Notes: generated by a model not told the origin, from the letters alone. A DNA stretch of 64,000 nucleotides from Streptomyces sp. NA04227 (GCF_013364195.1 NZ_CP054918.1:3027001-3091000); one strand, 5' to 3'. Counted from the stretch's first letter, positions 43,941 through 56,985 are shown. Numbers and translations: made by a program.

Positions 43941-44903
43941 ATGGCACGGCACATGGAGGTGACCGGCAGCGGCGGTGTCCGGCTCGCCGCGCGGGAGTTC
44001 ACCGGCACCCGCGAGCCCGCCGGGACGGCCGAGGCGGCCGGTCCCCTGCCGGGAGTGTTATTGCTGCACGGCCTGATGGGCTGCGCCGCGCACTGGGAGT
44101 CCACGGCCGACTGGCTGGCGCCCCGGTTCCGTACGGTCGCCCTCGACCAGCGCGGTCACGGCCGCAGCGAGAAACCCGCCACCGGGCCCTGGACCCGGGA
44201 GGCCTACGTCGCCGACGCCGAGGCGGCCGTTGAACAACTGGGGCTCGGGCCCGCCGTACTGATCGGCCACTCGATGGGCGCGCTGACCGCCTGGCAGCTC
44301 GCGGCCCGGCGGCCCGATCTGGTGCGGGCCCTGGTCATCTGCGACATGCGCGCCTCCGCGCTCGGGGCGGCCAGCCAGCGGGCCTGGGAGGACTGGTTCG
44401 GGAGCTGGCCGCTGCCGTTCGCCTCGCTCGACGCGGTGCGCCGCTGGTTCGGCGCGGACGATCCGCGCCTGGAGCGGCCCGACCCGAGCCGCGGCGCGTT
44501 CTACGCGAGGGTGATGCGGCAGACCGGGGACGGCTGGCGCCCGGTCTTCGAGCCCCGGCAGATGCTCAGCTCGCGCGAACGGTGGGTCTACGACGCCCAC
44601 TGGGACGACCTCGCCGCGGTGCGCTGCCCGACGCTGGTGGTTCGCGGCCTGGACGGCGAACTCGGCCGCGCCGAGGCGCAGGAGATGGTGAGGGTACTGC
44701 CGCACGGCGCCTACGCCGAGGTCCCCGAGGCCGGACACCTCGTCCACCACGACCGGCCCGAGGACTGGCGGGCCGTGGTGGAACCCTTCCTCGAAGGGGC
44801 GCTCCGCCCCAAGGACGACCCCGCCCAGACGACGGCCCGGGCCACCCCCGTAGTACCGCCGCAGTCCCAACTCCCCTCGCGGATCGAGCCGTTCAGGGAC
44901 TGA
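43941..44903 (+). CDS. Alpha/beta-fold hydrolase
   Basis: 320 aa. It has an HGLMG oxyanion motif (LLLHGLMGCAAHW), nucleophile elbow GHSMG with Ser111, and the C-terminal His of EAGHLVHHDRPE. The acid is likely the Asp in RGLDGELG. This is the standard AB-hydrolase_1 pattern; substrate unknown. The start may be ATG 43941 or 43953, with GAGGGGGT upstream at long spacing. The last ~30 residues are a Pro/Ser-rich tail ending inside a tandem repeat shared with convergent pdxH. A LexA-like box upstream suggests DNA-damage control, by inference. Confidence 0.85.
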   Translation: MARHMEVTGSGGVRLAAREFTGTREPAGTAEAAGPLPGVLLLHGLMGCAAHWESTADWLAPRFRTVALDQRGHGRSEKPATGPWTREAYVADAEAAVEQLGLGPAVLIGHSMGALTAWQLAARRPDLVRALVICDMRASALGAASQRAWEDWFGSWPLPFASLDAVRRWFGADDPRLERPDPSRGAFYARVMRQTGDGWRPVFEPRQMLSSRERWVYDAHWDDLAAVRCPTLVVRGLDGELGRAEAQEMVRVLPHGAYAEVPEAGHLVHHDRPEDWRAVVEPFLEGALRPKDDPAQTTARATPVVPPQSQLPSRIEPFRD

Positions 44904-44961
44904 GCCCGTTCAGAGACCGAGCCATTCAGAGATCGAGCGTTCAGGGACTGAGCCGCTCCAC
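44885..44961. repeat. Five ~16-bp units holding the stop codons of both convergent genes
   Basis: Units of yGAGCCGTTCAGrGAC start at 44885, 44901, 44918, 44934 and 44949, with lengths of 15-17. The hydrolase TGA (44901-44903) opens unit 2 and the pdxH stop (44941-44943) is in unit 4. Confidence 0.88.
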
Positions 44962-45663
44962 CCGCCACGCCGCCGCCCCCGCCGCCGGGCCCTCGCCGAT
45001 ACGTACGTAACGCAGCCTGTCGTGCAGCCTGTTGCCGCGCCCCTGCCAGAACTCCACGGTGGACGGGGCGAGTCGGTAGCCGCCCCAGTCCGGCGGTACC
45101 GGGACCTCGCTGCCGACCGGATAGCGGGCGTTCAACTCGGCCCAGGCGCGGTCGAGTTCGTCCCGGGAGGCGATCACCTCGGACTGGGCGCTGGCCCAGG
45201 CGCCGAGCTGGGAGCCGTGCGGGCGGGCGTGGAAGTAGGCCGCCGTCTCCTCGGGGGCGATCCGGCCGACGGTGCCGGTGACGTGGACCTGGCGGGCCAT
45301 CGCGTGCCAGGGGAAGAGCAGCGCGGCGTGCGGGTTGGCGCTCAGCTCGCGGGCCTTGCGGGAGCGGTAGTTGGTGAAGAAGACGAAGCCGCTGGCGTCG
45401 TACTGCTTCATCAGGACGGTGCGGGCGCTCGGGCGGCCCTGCTCGTCGGCGGTGGACAGGACCATCGCGTTGGGCTCGTAGAGGCCGCCGAGCATCGCGG
45501 ATTCGGCGGCCTCGCGGAACCACCGGCCGAACTGGGTCATCGGGTCGGCGGCGAGCGCCTCGGCGTCGATGCCCTCGGCGCGGTACTGCTCGCGCATGGC
45601 CGCGGGGTCGAAGGCGGCTTCCGGGAGGCGTTCGACACTGTCAGGGTGCGCTGGGTCTCTCAC
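44941..45663 (-). CDS. pdxH: Pyridoxine/pyridoxamine 5'-phosphate oxidase
   Basis: About 240 aa. Oxidises PNP or PMP to pyridoxal 5'-phosphate using FMN. It has the complete family layout: [89 protein letters not shown], and the C-terminal block [15 protein letters not shown] with RxxR. Start GTG 45663 has AGGA nine bases upstream; ATG 45681 is an in-frame alternative. Divergent from citrate synthase across about 230 bp. Confidence 0.93.
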   Translation of the reverse strand: MRDPAHPDSVERLPEAAFDPAAMREQYRAEGIDAEALAADPMTQFGRWFREAAESAMLGGLYEPNAMVLSTADEQGRPSARTVLMKQYDASGFVFFTNYRSRKARELSANPHAALLFPWHAMARQVHVTGTVGRIAPEETAAYFHARPHGSQLGAWASAQSEVIASRDELDRAWAELNARYPVGSEVPVPPDWGGYRLAPSTVEFWQGRGNRLHDRLRYVRIGEGPAAGAAAWRVERLSP

Positions 45664-45731
45664 GCGGTCATCCTGCCGCATACGGACGGAGGTTCGCCTC
45701 CGCCGCCGGAACGGGACAAAAGCTGCCGCGT

Positions 45732-45779
45732 ACCCGTCGACGGGTGGCACCCGGCAGTGGCAGAGTGGCACTGAGTGCC
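45732..45779. promoter_or_regulatory. Two palindromes between pdxH and citrate synthase
   Basis: ACCCGTCGACGGGT (45732-45745) is a perfect 14-bp palindrome, and GGCACT-G-AGTGCC (45767-45779) a perfect 13-bp dyad. GTGGCA is also repeated three times between 45744 and 45770. Both lie between the divergent starts and could control either gene. Confidence 0.5.
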
Positions 45780-45892
45780 GCACAATCGCCATGGCGATGG
45801 CACAGAGGGGCACACATGCTGCCGTCGCCACCGCGGCGCGCAGCACCAGGAGCAGAGCCGCCGACCACCGTCGCACCCTGAGGAGCCGCCTG

Positions 45893-46993
45893 ATGTCCGA
45901 CTTCGTACCCGGACTCGAAGGAGTCGTCGCGTTCGAGACGGAGATCGCCGAACCCGACAAGGAAGGCGGCGCCCTTCGATACCGGGGCGTCGACATCGAG
46001 GACCTCGTCGGCAACGTCTCCTTCGGCAATGTGTGGGGGCTGCTGGTCGACGGCGCCTTCAACCCGGGCCTGCCGCCCGCCGAGCCGTTCCCGATCCCGG
46101 TGCACTCCGGCGACATCCGTGTCGACGTGCAGTCGGCGCTGGCCATGCTCGCGCCGGTCTGGGGCCTGCGGCCGCTGCTCGACATCGACGAGGCCCGGGC
46201 CCGCGACGACCTGGCCCGCGCTGCCGTGATGGCCTTGTCGTACGTGGCCCAGTCGGCGCGCGGGCAGGGGCGCCCGATGGTGCCGCAGCGCGAGATCGAC
46301 AAGGCGCAGTCGGTGGTGGAGCGGTTCATGATCCGCTGGCGCGGCGAGCCCGACCCGCGCCATGTCGCCGCCGTCGACGCCTACTGGACCTCGGCCGCCG
46401 AGCACGGCATGAACGCCTCCACGTTCACCGCCCGGGTCATCGCCTCCACCGGCGCCGACGTGGCCGCGGCCCTCTCCGGCGCGGTCGGCGCCATGTCCGG
46501 CCCGCTGCACGGCGGCGCCCCGTCCCGGGTGCTGCACATGATCGAGGAGATCGAGCGCACCGGCGACGCCACCGCGTACGTGAAGAGTGCCCTGGACAAG
46601 GGCGAGCGTCTGATGGGCTTCGGGCACCGCGTCTACCGGGCCGAGGACCCGCGCGCCCGGGTGCTCCGGCGTACCGCCCGCGAGCTGGGCGCGCCCCGTT
46701 TCGAGGTCGCCGAGGCGCTGGAGAAGGCGGCGCTCGCCGAGCTGCACGCCCGGCGCCCGGACCGGGTGCTGGCCACCAACGTCGAGTTCTGGGCGGCCAT
46801 CGTCCTGGACTTCGCGGAGGTCCCGGCGCACATGTTCACCTCGATGTTCACCTGTGCCCGTACCGCGGGCTGGTCGGCGCACATCCTGGAGCAGAAGCGC
46901 ACCGGCCGTCTGGTCCGCCCCTCCGCCCGCTACGTGGGGCCCGGCTCGCGCCCGCCGCAGTCCGTGTCGGGCTTCGAGGACATCAAGGGCTGA
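45893..46993 (+). CDS. Citrate synthase 2
   Basis: 366 aa. Condenses oxaloacetate and acetyl-CoA. The short bacterial type I form: [12 protein letters not shown], substrate His in [31 protein letters not shown] and the catalytic-Asp-bearing region near [16 protein letters not shown], then [14 protein letters not shown] at the C-terminus. GAGGAG is nine bases before ATG 45893. Actinomycetes have several citrate or methylcitrate synthase paralogues, so the exact physiological substrate is not certain. A strong terminator follows. Confidence 0.92.
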   Translation: MSDFVPGLEGVVAFETEIAEPDKEGGALRYRGVDIEDLVGNVSFGNVWGLLVDGAFNPGLPPAEPFPIPVHSGDIRVDVQSALAMLAPVWGLRPLLDIDEARARDDLARAAVMALSYVAQSARGQGRPMVPQREIDKAQSVVERFMIRWRGEPDPRHVAAVDAYWTSAAEHGMNASTFTARVIASTGADVAAALSGAVGAMSGPLHGGAPSRVLHMIEEIERTGDATAYVKSALDKGERLMGFGHRVYRAEDPRARVLRRTARELGAPRFEVAEALEKAALAELHARRPDRVLATNVEFWAAIVLDFAEVPAHMFTSMFTCARTAGWSAHILEQKRTGRLVRPSARYVGPGSRPPQSVSGFEDIKG

Positions 46994-47005
46994 GCCCCGC
47001 CGCTC

Positions 47006-47030
47006 GGGGGCGCCGCAGTCCGGCGCCCCC
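47006..47030. terminator. Bidirectional terminator
   Basis: GGGGGCGCC (47006-47014) and GGCGCCCCC (47022-47030) form a perfect 9-bp stem with a 7-base loop between convergent citrate synthase and the TetR gene. Confidence 0.9.
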
Positions 47031-47046
47031 GTCGGCTCGGCCCGCG

Positions 47047-47634
47047 TCAGCCCAGCGCCCCGTCCAGGATCCGCCCCCACTCGGCGACGACCCGCTCCCG
47101 GCGGGCGGTGTCGTCGGTGAGGAGGTTGGCCAGGCCCAGGCCCCGGGCCATGTCGAGGAGACCCTGGACGCTCTCGCGGGCGCCGGGGCGGGACTCGTCC
47201 ACGCCGAGCAGTTCGACGGCGATCCGGTGCGTCTCGCGGCCGACCCTGGCCTCCAGCTCGGCGACGCGTGCGCCGAGCTGCTCCTCGTTGGCGGCGGCGA
47301 CCCACAGGTGCAGGGCAGCCACGAACAGCGGCCCGGTGTACAGGTCGACCAGGGCGGCGACGACGGCCCCGCGGTCGGCGCCGCCCTCGGGGAACAGGGC
47401 GCGCAGGGCGGTGGAGCGTTCCTCGGCGACGTACTCGACGGCCGCGGTGAACAGGTCCTCGCGGGTCGGGAAGTGGTGCTGGGCGGCGCCGCGGGAGACC
47501 CCCGCGCGTTCGGCGACGACGGAGACCGTCGAGCCCGTCCAGCCGCGTTCGGCCAGACAGGACACGGCGGCTTCGAGCAGCCGCTGCCGGGTGGCCCGGC
47601 TGCGGTCCTGCTTGGGCGGCGTCACCAGACCCAT
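47047..47634 (-). CDS. TetR-family repressor of the carboxylase operon
   Basis: 195 aa. Helix-turn-helix at about residues 12-58 (RATRQRLLEAAVSCLAERG, VSVVAERAGVSRGAAQHHFPTREDLF). The C-terminal ligand domain presumably senses an acyl-CoA or free acid pathway intermediate. It is the last gene of the eight-gene leftward operon and overlaps the enoyl-CoA hydratase gene by 13 bases, implying translational coupling. An 18-bp dyad upstream of the first operon gene (57891-57908) is the obvious candidate operator. In the Pseudomonas atu system a TetR-type AtuR plays this role. Confidence 0.88.
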   Translation of the reverse strand: MGLVTPPKQDRSRATRQRLLEAAVSCLAERGWTGSTVSVVAERAGVSRGAAQHHFPTREDLFTAAVEYVAEERSTALRALFPEGGADRGAVVAALVDLYTGPLFVAALHLWVAAANEEQLGARVAELEARVGRETHRIAVELLGVDESRPGARESVQGLLDMARGLGLANLLTDDTARRERVVAEWGRILDGALG

Positions 47635-48353
47635 GCGGCATCCCGTCGTTCGAGGAAAGCGGTCATCCCTTCACGTGCCGTGTCGGTGGTGAACAGCCGC
47701 GCCGACAGCGCGACCAGGTCCGCCGCCTGTGCGTCGAAGGTGTCCAGCACCCTAACCGTCAGGAGTTTCTTCGTCTCGGCCAGGCCCTCGGGTGCGGACC
47801 TGCGCAGCCCGTCGAGCATCGGCGCGAGCGCCTCGTCGACGTCGGCCCCGGCCGTGGTCACCAGGCCCATCGCGGCGGCCTCGGCCGGGCCGAACTTCTC
47901 CCCGGTCAGGTAGTAGCGGGCCACCGTACGCGGGTCCAGGCGAGGAAGCAGCGGCAGCGAGATCACCGCCGGGGCCACGCCGATACGGACCTCGGTGAAG
48001 GCGAAGGTGGCCGCATCGGAGGCCGCGCTCAGGTCGCAGGCGCCGAGCAGTCCGAGGCCCCCGGCCCGTACGTGGCCGTCGATCCGGGCCACCACCGGCT
48101 TGGGCAGTTCCACGATCTGCCGCAGCAGCGCCACGAAGGCCTTCGGGTCCGGCGGGTCGCGCAGGTCGGCTCCGGCGCAGAAGGTGGTGCCGGAGTGGGT
48201 GAGGATCACGGCGCGTACGCTCTCGTCCTCACCGCAGGCCCTCAGCTCCGCGGACAGGTCCTCGACCAGGGCCGCGGACAGGGCGTTGCGGCGCTCTGGG
48301 GCGTCCAGGCTGAGCGTGACGAATCCGTGCTGCCTGCTGCGGCCGACTGTCAT
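47622..48353 (-). CDS. Enoyl-CoA hydratase/isomerase-family protein
   Basis: 243 aa crotonase fold. The oxyanion-hole segments are HSGTTFCAGADLR and HVRAGGLGLLGACD. The residue equivalent to catalytic Glu144 of rat hydratase is Gly (GGLGLL instead of GGxxEL), whereas the Glu164 equivalent is kept (FTEVRIG). Hydration of an unusual substrate, or a lyase or isomerase role, is therefore likely; a glutaconyl-CoA-type hydratase would fit the operon. AAGGGAAG precedes ATG 48353. Overlaps the TetR gene downstream; a 62-bp gap separates it from the CoA-ligase gene. Confidence 0.88.
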   Translation of the reverse strand: MTVGRSRQHGFVTLSLDAPERRNALSAALVEDLSAELRACGEDESVRAVILTHSGTTFCAGADLRDPPDPKAFVALLRQIVELPKPVVARIDGHVRAGGLGLLGACDLSAASDAATFAFTEVRIGVAPAVISLPLLPRLDPRTVARYYLTGEKFGPAEAAAMGLVTTAGADVDEALAPMLDGLRRSAPEGLAETKKLLTVRVLDTFDAQAADLVALSARLFTTDTAREGMTAFLERRDAAWVW

Positions 48354-48415
48354 GTGGTCTTCCCTTCCGTGTGTGCGGCCCGCCCCGCGGGCACGGTCTG
48401 CTCGCCGGGTGTGGC

Positions 48416-50047
<1,632 letters not shown>

Positions 50048-50151
50048 GCTGACTCCGCTCCCAAGTCGTCACCCGGTGGCCCCGGGGCCTGTTCCGAAGT
50101 CCCGCGGAACAGGCCCTGGATCCCGCCCGCCTTTCCCCAAGTAGAGCCGGA

Positions 50152-51318
50152 TCAGTACGACTTGGGGAGACCCAGGCTCTGGTGGGAGACAAAGTTGAGG
50201 ATCATCTCGCGGCTGACCGGGGCGATCCGGGCGACCCGGGCGCCGGTGATCAGCGAGGCGAGGCCGAACTCGCGGGTCAGGCCGTTGCCCCCGAGGGTGT
50301 GCACGGCCTGGTCGACGGCCTTCACACAGGCCTCGGCGGCGGCGTACTTGGCCATGTTGGCGGCCTCGCCCGCACCCATGTCGTCACCCGCGTCGTAGAG
50401 CCGGGCGGCCTTCTGCATCATCAACTGGGCCAGTTCCAGCTCGATATGGGCGACCGCGAGCGGGTGCGCGATGGCCTGGTGGGCGCCGATGGGCTGCTTC
50501 CAGACGGTGCGCTCGCGGGCGTAGGACAGCGCCTTGTCCAGGGCGAAGCGGCCCATGCCGAGCGCGAACGCGGCGGTCATGATCCGCTCGGGGTTCAGAC
50601 CCGCGAAGAGCTGGAGCAGACCGGCGTCCTCGTCGCCGACCAGGGCCTCGGCGGGCAGCCGTACGTCGTCCAGGACCAGCTCGAACTGCCGCTCGGCGGC
50701 GTGCAGTTCCATGTCGATGGGGTTGCGGGTGAAGCCCTCGGCGTCGCGCGGCACGATGAACAGACAGGGCTTGAGCTTGCCGGTGCGGGCGTCCTCGGTG
50801 CGGCCGACGATCAGGGTGGCGTCCGCGATGTCCACCCCGGAGACGAAGACCTTGCGGCCGGTGAGCAGCCAGTCGCCGTTGTCGTCGCGGCGGGCGGTGG
50901 TGGTGATGCGGTGCGAGTTGGAGCCCGCGTCCGGCTCGGTGATGCCGAAGGCCATGATGCGGCTGCCGTCGGCCAGGCCCGGCAGCCACTCGCGCTTTTG
51001 CGCCTCGGTGCCGAAGCGGGCGATGACGGTGCCGGTGATCGCGGGCGAGACGATCATCATCAGGAGCGGCGAGCCGCCGGCCCCCAACTCCTCAAGGACC
51101 AGGGCCGACTCGTATATCCCGGCGCCACCGCCGCCGTACTCCTCGGGCAGGCTGACCCCCACATAGCCGAGCTTGGCGGCCTCGCGGTGCAGCTCGTGGG
51201 GGTACTCGCCCGCCTCGACGGTCTTCATCATGTAGTCGCGGCCGTACTTCTTGCTGAAGGCGGCCACGGCCTCGCGCAGGGCCTGCTGTTCCTCGGTCTC
51301 CAGGACGGGAGCGGTCAC
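50152..51318 (-). CDS. Acyl-CoA dehydrogenase
   Basis: 388 aa, FAD-dependent. N-terminal helical domain (LREAVAAFSKKYGRDYMM), FAD/substrate strands (MAFGITEPDAGSNSHRI, LTGRKVFVSGVDIAD) and C-terminal helical domain with a citronellyl/isovaleryl-type end (AVDQAVHTLGGNGLTREFGLASLITGARVARIAPVS). The catalytic base cannot be placed with certainty. It oxidises the activated acyl-CoA ahead of carboxylation. GTG 51318 has GGAGG seven bases upstream. It is preceded by a tandem repeat in the gap after the carboxylase alpha gene. Confidence 0.92.
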   Translation of the reverse strand: MTAPVLETEEQQALREAVAAFSKKYGRDYMMKTVEAGEYPHELHREAAKLGYVGVSLPEEYGGGGAGIYESALVLEELGAGGSPLLMMIVSPAITGTVIARFGTEAQKREWLPGLADGSRIMAFGITEPDAGSNSHRITTTARRDDNGDWLLTGRKVFVSGVDIADATLIVGRTEDARTGKLKPCLFIVPRDAEGFTRNPIDMELHAAERQFELVLDDVRLPAEALVGDEDAGLLQLFAGLNPERIMTAAFALGMGRFALDKALSYARERTVWKQPIGAHQAIAHPLAVAHIELELAQLMMQKAARLYDAGDDMGAGEAANMAKYAAAEACVKAVDQAVHTLGGNGLTREFGLASLITGARVARIAPVSREMILNFVSHQSLGLPKSY

Positions 51319-51341
51319 GGGGTGTCCTCCACGGTCTTGTT

Positions 51342-51452
51342 GTCGTGCGCGGTGGTGTCAGTCACGTGCGGTGTCGTCGTGCGCGGTGCTGTCGTCGTGC
51401 CCGGTGCTGTCGGTCACGCGTCCTGCGCGGTGTCGTCCTGCGCGGTGGCGTC
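51342..51452. repeat. ~18-bp array spanning the carboxylase-alpha stop codon
   Basis: Units of GTCGTGCGCGGTGCTGTC at 51342, 51376, 51394 and 51435 with diverged copies between them. The stop (51414-51416) lies inside, and the last coding units give the repetitive ATAQDDTAQDA tail. Confidence 0.8.
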
Positions 51453-53525
51453 GCTGCTGACCACCGCCAGTACGGCGCCGACCTCGACCTGGTGGCCGAC
51501 GGCGGCGGGCAGGGCGGTGAGCGTTCCGGAGGCGGGAGCGGCGATGCGGTGCTCCATCTTCATCGCCTCCAGCCAGACCAGCGGGTCCCCGGCTTCGACC
51601 CGGTCGCCCACCGCGAGCCCCTCGGCGAGGCGGATGACGGTGCCGGGCATCGGGGCGAGCAGGGAGCCGGGCGCGCGCTGCTCGCTCGGGTCGGGGAAGC
51701 GGGGCAGCGCGGTCAGGGTGTACGCGCCCTCCGCGGTGTCGACGTGGACCCGGCTCCCGTACCGGCCGACGGTGAACCGCCGCCGCACGCCGTCGACTTC
51801 GAGCACCACCGAGCCGGGCGCCGCCTCGCTCACCCGTACGCCGGGCAGGTCCACGGGTTCCAGGCCCTCGCGCAGCGCCCGGTAGCGGACCTCGATCTCG
51901 CCGCCGGGTCCGGCGTAGCGCCGGGACTGCGACTGTGAGGGCAGGTTGCGCCAGCCGCCGAAGGTGCGAGTGCCGGGCTGGACGCCGCCGGGGCGGCCCG
52001 CGTCGTTGGCGGCGGGAGCGCTCGCGGTGCGTTCGGCGCTGTCGGCGAGGGCGGCGGCGAGCGCGGCGACGGCCACCGCACGCTCCTCCAACTCCCCTGC
52101 CGAATCGGTGAGTTCGGTGGCGTGGCGCTCGTAGAAGCCGGTGTCGAGTCCGGTCAGGAGCAGGCCGCCGGGGGCGCCCGCGTCCGGGGTGCCGGTGAAC
52201 TCGGGGTGCCGCAGGGAGCGCACGAGCAGGTCGCGGTTGGTGACCGGGCCGTGCAGTACGGCGCGTCGCAGGGTGCCCGCGAGGGTGCGTACCGCTTCGG
52301 CGCGGGTCGGCGCCCAGGCGATGACCTTGGCGAGCATGGCGTCGTAGTGCACACCGACGGTGTCGCCGCTGGCGTAACCGGCGTCCAGACGTACCGAGTT
52401 GGGGGTCGTGCCGAGTTCGAAGCGGTGCAGGGTGCCGGTCTGCGGCAGCCAGCCCTGTGCGGGGTCCTCGGCGTACAGGCGGGCCTCCACGGCGTGGCCG
52501 CGCGGCGCGGGCGGCTCGGTGTCGAGCGCGCCGCCCTCGGCGATCCGCAGTTGCAGGGCGACCAGGTCGAGGCCGAACACGGCCTCGGTGACGGGGTGTT
52601 CGACCTGGAGGCGGGTGTTCATCTCCAGGAAGTACGCCTGCTCGCCGCGGACCAGGAACTCCACGGTCCCGGCGCCGGTGTAGCCGATGGCGCGGGCCGC
52701 CGCGACGGCCGCCGCGTGCAACTCCTCGCGCAGCGCCCGGCTCAGGCCGGGCGCCGGGGCCTCCTCGATGACCTTCTGGTGGCGGCGCTGGAGCGAGCAG
52801 TCGCGGGTGCCGAGCGCCCAGACGGTGCCGTGCGCATCGGCGAGCACCTGCACCTCGACGTGCCGCCCGCGCTCCAGGTACGGCTCGACGAACACCTCAC
52901 CGTCCCCGAAGGCGCTCGCGGCCTCCGCCCGCGCCGCCTCCAACTCCTGTGGCAGGTCGGCTAGTTGGCGTACGACGCGCATACCGCGTCCGCCGCCGCC
53001 CGCAGCCGCCTTCACCAGTACCGGCAGATCGGCCTCGGTGACGGCGGCCGGATCCAGCGGGGCGAGCAGCGGAACCCCGGCGGCGGCCATGAGCTCCTTG
53101 GCGCGGGTCTTGGACGCCATCGACTCGATCGCCTCGGGCGGCGGACCGATCCACAGCAGTCCGGCGCCCTGCACCGCGCGGGCGAACTCGGCGTTCTCGG
53201 ACAGGAATCCGTACCCCGGGTGGACCGCGTCCGCGCCCGCGGCCTGGGCCGCCTTCACCAGCAGCTCGCCGCGCAGATAGGTCTCGGCGGGCGTGTTGCC
53301 GGGCAGCCGTACCGCCGACTCGGCCTGCCGGGTGTGCAGGGCCCGCTCGTCCGCGTCCGAGTGCACGGCCACGGTGGCGATGCCGAGCTCGCGGCAGGTG
53401 CGGAAGATACGGCAGGCGATCTCGCCGCGGTTGGCGACCAGGACGGAGCCGATCTCGCGAACTTCCGCCGGACGCGCGGCAGTCGGCCGCATGGGCTGCG
53501 TCGTCTGCGTGATCTCGTTGCTCAT
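51414..53525 (-). CDS. Acyl-CoA carboxylase alpha subunit (biotin carboxylase + BCCP)
   Basis: 703 aa. Biotin carboxylase N-domain (SVLVANRGEIACRIFRTCRELG), ATP-grasp with the Gly-rich loop KAAAGGGGRGMRVV, HQKVIEEAPAPGL and EMNTRLQVEHPVTE, then a linker and C-terminal biotinyl domain with EAMKMEH (Lys656). This is the fused alpha architecture of methylcrotonyl-, geranyl- and propionyl-CoA carboxylases. GAGGCGG precedes ATG 53525. It lies eight bases downstream of the beta-subunit gene. Partner specificity: the beta subunit decides the substrate, and operon context favours a branched enoyl-CoA. Confidence 0.93.
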   Translation of the reverse strand: MSNEITQTTQPMRPTAARPAEVREIGSVLVANRGEIACRIFRTCRELGIATVAVHSDADERALHTRQAESAVRLPGNTPAETYLRGELLVKAAQAAGADAVHPGYGFLSENAEFARAVQGAGLLWIGPPPEAIESMASKTRAKELMAAAGVPLLAPLDPAAVTEADLPVLVKAAAGGGGRGMRVVRQLADLPQELEAARAEAASAFGDGEVFVEPYLERGRHVEVQVLADAHGTVWALGTRDCSLQRRHQKVIEEAPAPGLSRALREELHAAAVAAARAIGYTGAGTVEFLVRGEQAYFLEMNTRLQVEHPVTEAVFGLDLVALQLRIAEGGALDTEPPAPRGHAVEARLYAEDPAQGWLPQTGTLHRFELGTTPNSVRLDAGYASGDTVGVHYDAMLAKVIAWAPTRAEAVRTLAGTLRRAVLHGPVTNRDLLVRSLRHPEFTGTPDAGAPGGLLLTGLDTGFYERHATELTDSAGELEERAVAVAALAAALADSAERTASAPAANDAGRPGGVQPGTRTFGGWRNLPSQSQSRRYAGPGGEIEVRYRALREGLEPVDLPGVRVSEAAPGSVVLEVDGVRRRFTVGRYGSRVHVDTAEGAYTLTALPRFPDPSEQRAPGSLLAPMPGTVIRLAEGLAVGDRVEAGDPLVWLEAMKMEHRIAAPASGTLTALPAAVGHQVEVGAVLAVVSSDATAQDDTAQDA

Positions 53526-53533
53526 TTTCCGCC

Positions 53534-55128
<1,595 letters not shown>

Positions 55129-55132
<4 letters not shown>

Positions 55133-56985
55133 GAGTGGGTCCCCTCGCTGCTGGGCTGCTGCCGTACCTCGTCGGGCAGAAGCGCGGCGGGAATGTCGAG
55201 ATGGCGGGCGCGCAGCCATTCGCCGAGCCCTTTGGCCTGCGGGTCGAACCGGGCCTGGGAGGCCACGCCCTCACCGAGCAGGCCCTGGACGACGAAGTTC
55301 AGCGCCCGCAGGCCGGGCAGTACGTGCCGGGTCACCGGCAACTCGGCGCACTCCGGCAGGAGTTCGCGGAGCCTGTCGACGGTGAGCGTGTGCACCAGCC
55401 AGGGCCAGGCGGCGTCCTCGCGCACCCAGAGCCCGATGTTGGCGCTGCCGCCCTTGTCGCCACTGCGCGCACCTGCGATACGGCCGAGCGGGGCGCGCAG
55501 GGTCTTCGCGGGCGCCGGGGCCGGGGGCAGTGGGGGCTCGGGAAGTTCGGCCAGGGTGAGGGTGACGGCGGGCGCGGGCACCGGCTCGCGCAGTCCGTCG
55601 GGCAGGACCGCGGTGTGCGTGACGGAGTCCTGCGCGGCCCACGCGGCCTCGAAGACGCCGTACGGCGCGCCCTTGGACGGCGGCGCCGTCAGCGTGAATC
55701 CCGGATAGCTGGCAAGCGCCAGCTCCACGGCGGCCGCGCTCACCGGCCGCCCGACCACACTCTGGTCCGGGTCCCGCACCACCAGCCTGAGCAGCGCGCT
55801 GGCCGTCTCCTCGGTGGCGGCGTCGGCCCGGTCGGTGCGGGCCAGTTCCCAACGCACCTCGGCCGGGGGCGACTTGGCGAGTACCTCGTCGAGCTGGGCC
55901 TTGATCAGATCCGCCTTGGCCTCGATGTCGAGCCCGGTCAGGACGAAGACGACCTCGTTGCGGAAGCCGCCGAGCCGGTTCAGGCCCACCTTCAGCGCGG
56001 GCGGCGGCGCCTCGCCCCGTACGCCGTCGATACGGACCCGGTCGACTCCCTCGGCGGTCAGCCGTACGGTGTCGAGGCGGGCGGTGACGTCGGGTCCCGC
56101 GTACCGGGCGCCCTGGGTCTCGTAGAGCAGTTGGGCGGTGACGGTGCCGACGTCGACGCGGCCGCCGGTGCCGTCGTGCTTGGTGATGACGCTGGAGCCG
56201 TCCTCGTGGATCTCGGCGAGCGGGAAGCCGGGGCGCCGCAGCAACTCCCGTACGGCTTCCCGGTTTTCGCCGAGCGAGGTGAAGAAGGCGTAGTTGCCGC
56301 CGGTGGCCTGGGTGCCGCATTCGAGGACATGCCCGGCGATAACGGCACCGGCCAGCCGGTCGTAGTACGGATCGCCGGCGCGTGCCGCCTCCGGCGACGG
56401 CGGCCGCCAGCCGAAGTGCGCGGCGGCACTGCCGCTGACCAGCGCGGCGTCGGTGACCCGCCCGGTCACCACGACATCGGCGCCCGCCCGCAGACAGGCC
56501 GCGATGCCCTCGCCGCCGAGATAGGCGTTGGCGGTGAGCACGCCCTCGCCCCAGCCTCCGCGCGCCAGCAGGTCGTCGCCCTCGACATGGGCGACTCGTA
56601 CGTCCAGGCCGAGGCGTTCGGCGAGTGCGCGGACGCGGTTGGCCAGCGCGGCCGGGGCGAGCCCTCCGGCGTTGCTGACGAGCCGGACCCCGCGCTCGCG
56701 GGCGAGGCCGAGGCACTCCTCCAGCTGCCGCAGATAGGTCTTGGCGTAGCCGAGGTCGGAGTCGCGCAGCCGGTCGCGGCCGAGGATGAGCATGGTCAGC
56801 TCGGCCAGATAGTCGCCGGTCAGCACGTCGAGCGGGCCGCCGGTGAGCATCTCGCGCATGGCCTCGAACCGGTCCCCGTAGAAGCCGGAGGCGTTGCCGA
56901 TCCGCAGGGCGGGGACGGGGGCGGGGGCCGGGTTCGCGGGATCTGGGGCAGAGGCCGGGCTCGTGGGCTCGGGGGCGGGCGTCAT
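55129..56985 (-). CDS. AtuA-family (DUF1446) protein
   Basis: 618 aa. The long AtuA core spans about residues 27-480 (RIGNASGFYGDRFEAM, LDVLTGDYLAELTMLIL, VRLVSNAGGLAP, YLGGEGIAACLRAGADVVVTGRVTDAAL, GGNYAFFTS), followed by a C-terminal domain of about 100 residues that in other species is a separate small subunit (GRIAGARSGDKGGSANIGLWV). AtuA is required for growth on citronellol or geraniol in Pseudomonas, but its reaction is unknown. Start ATG 56985 overlaps the stop of the preceding gene by four bases. A Pro/Ala tail precedes the core. Confidence 0.9.
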
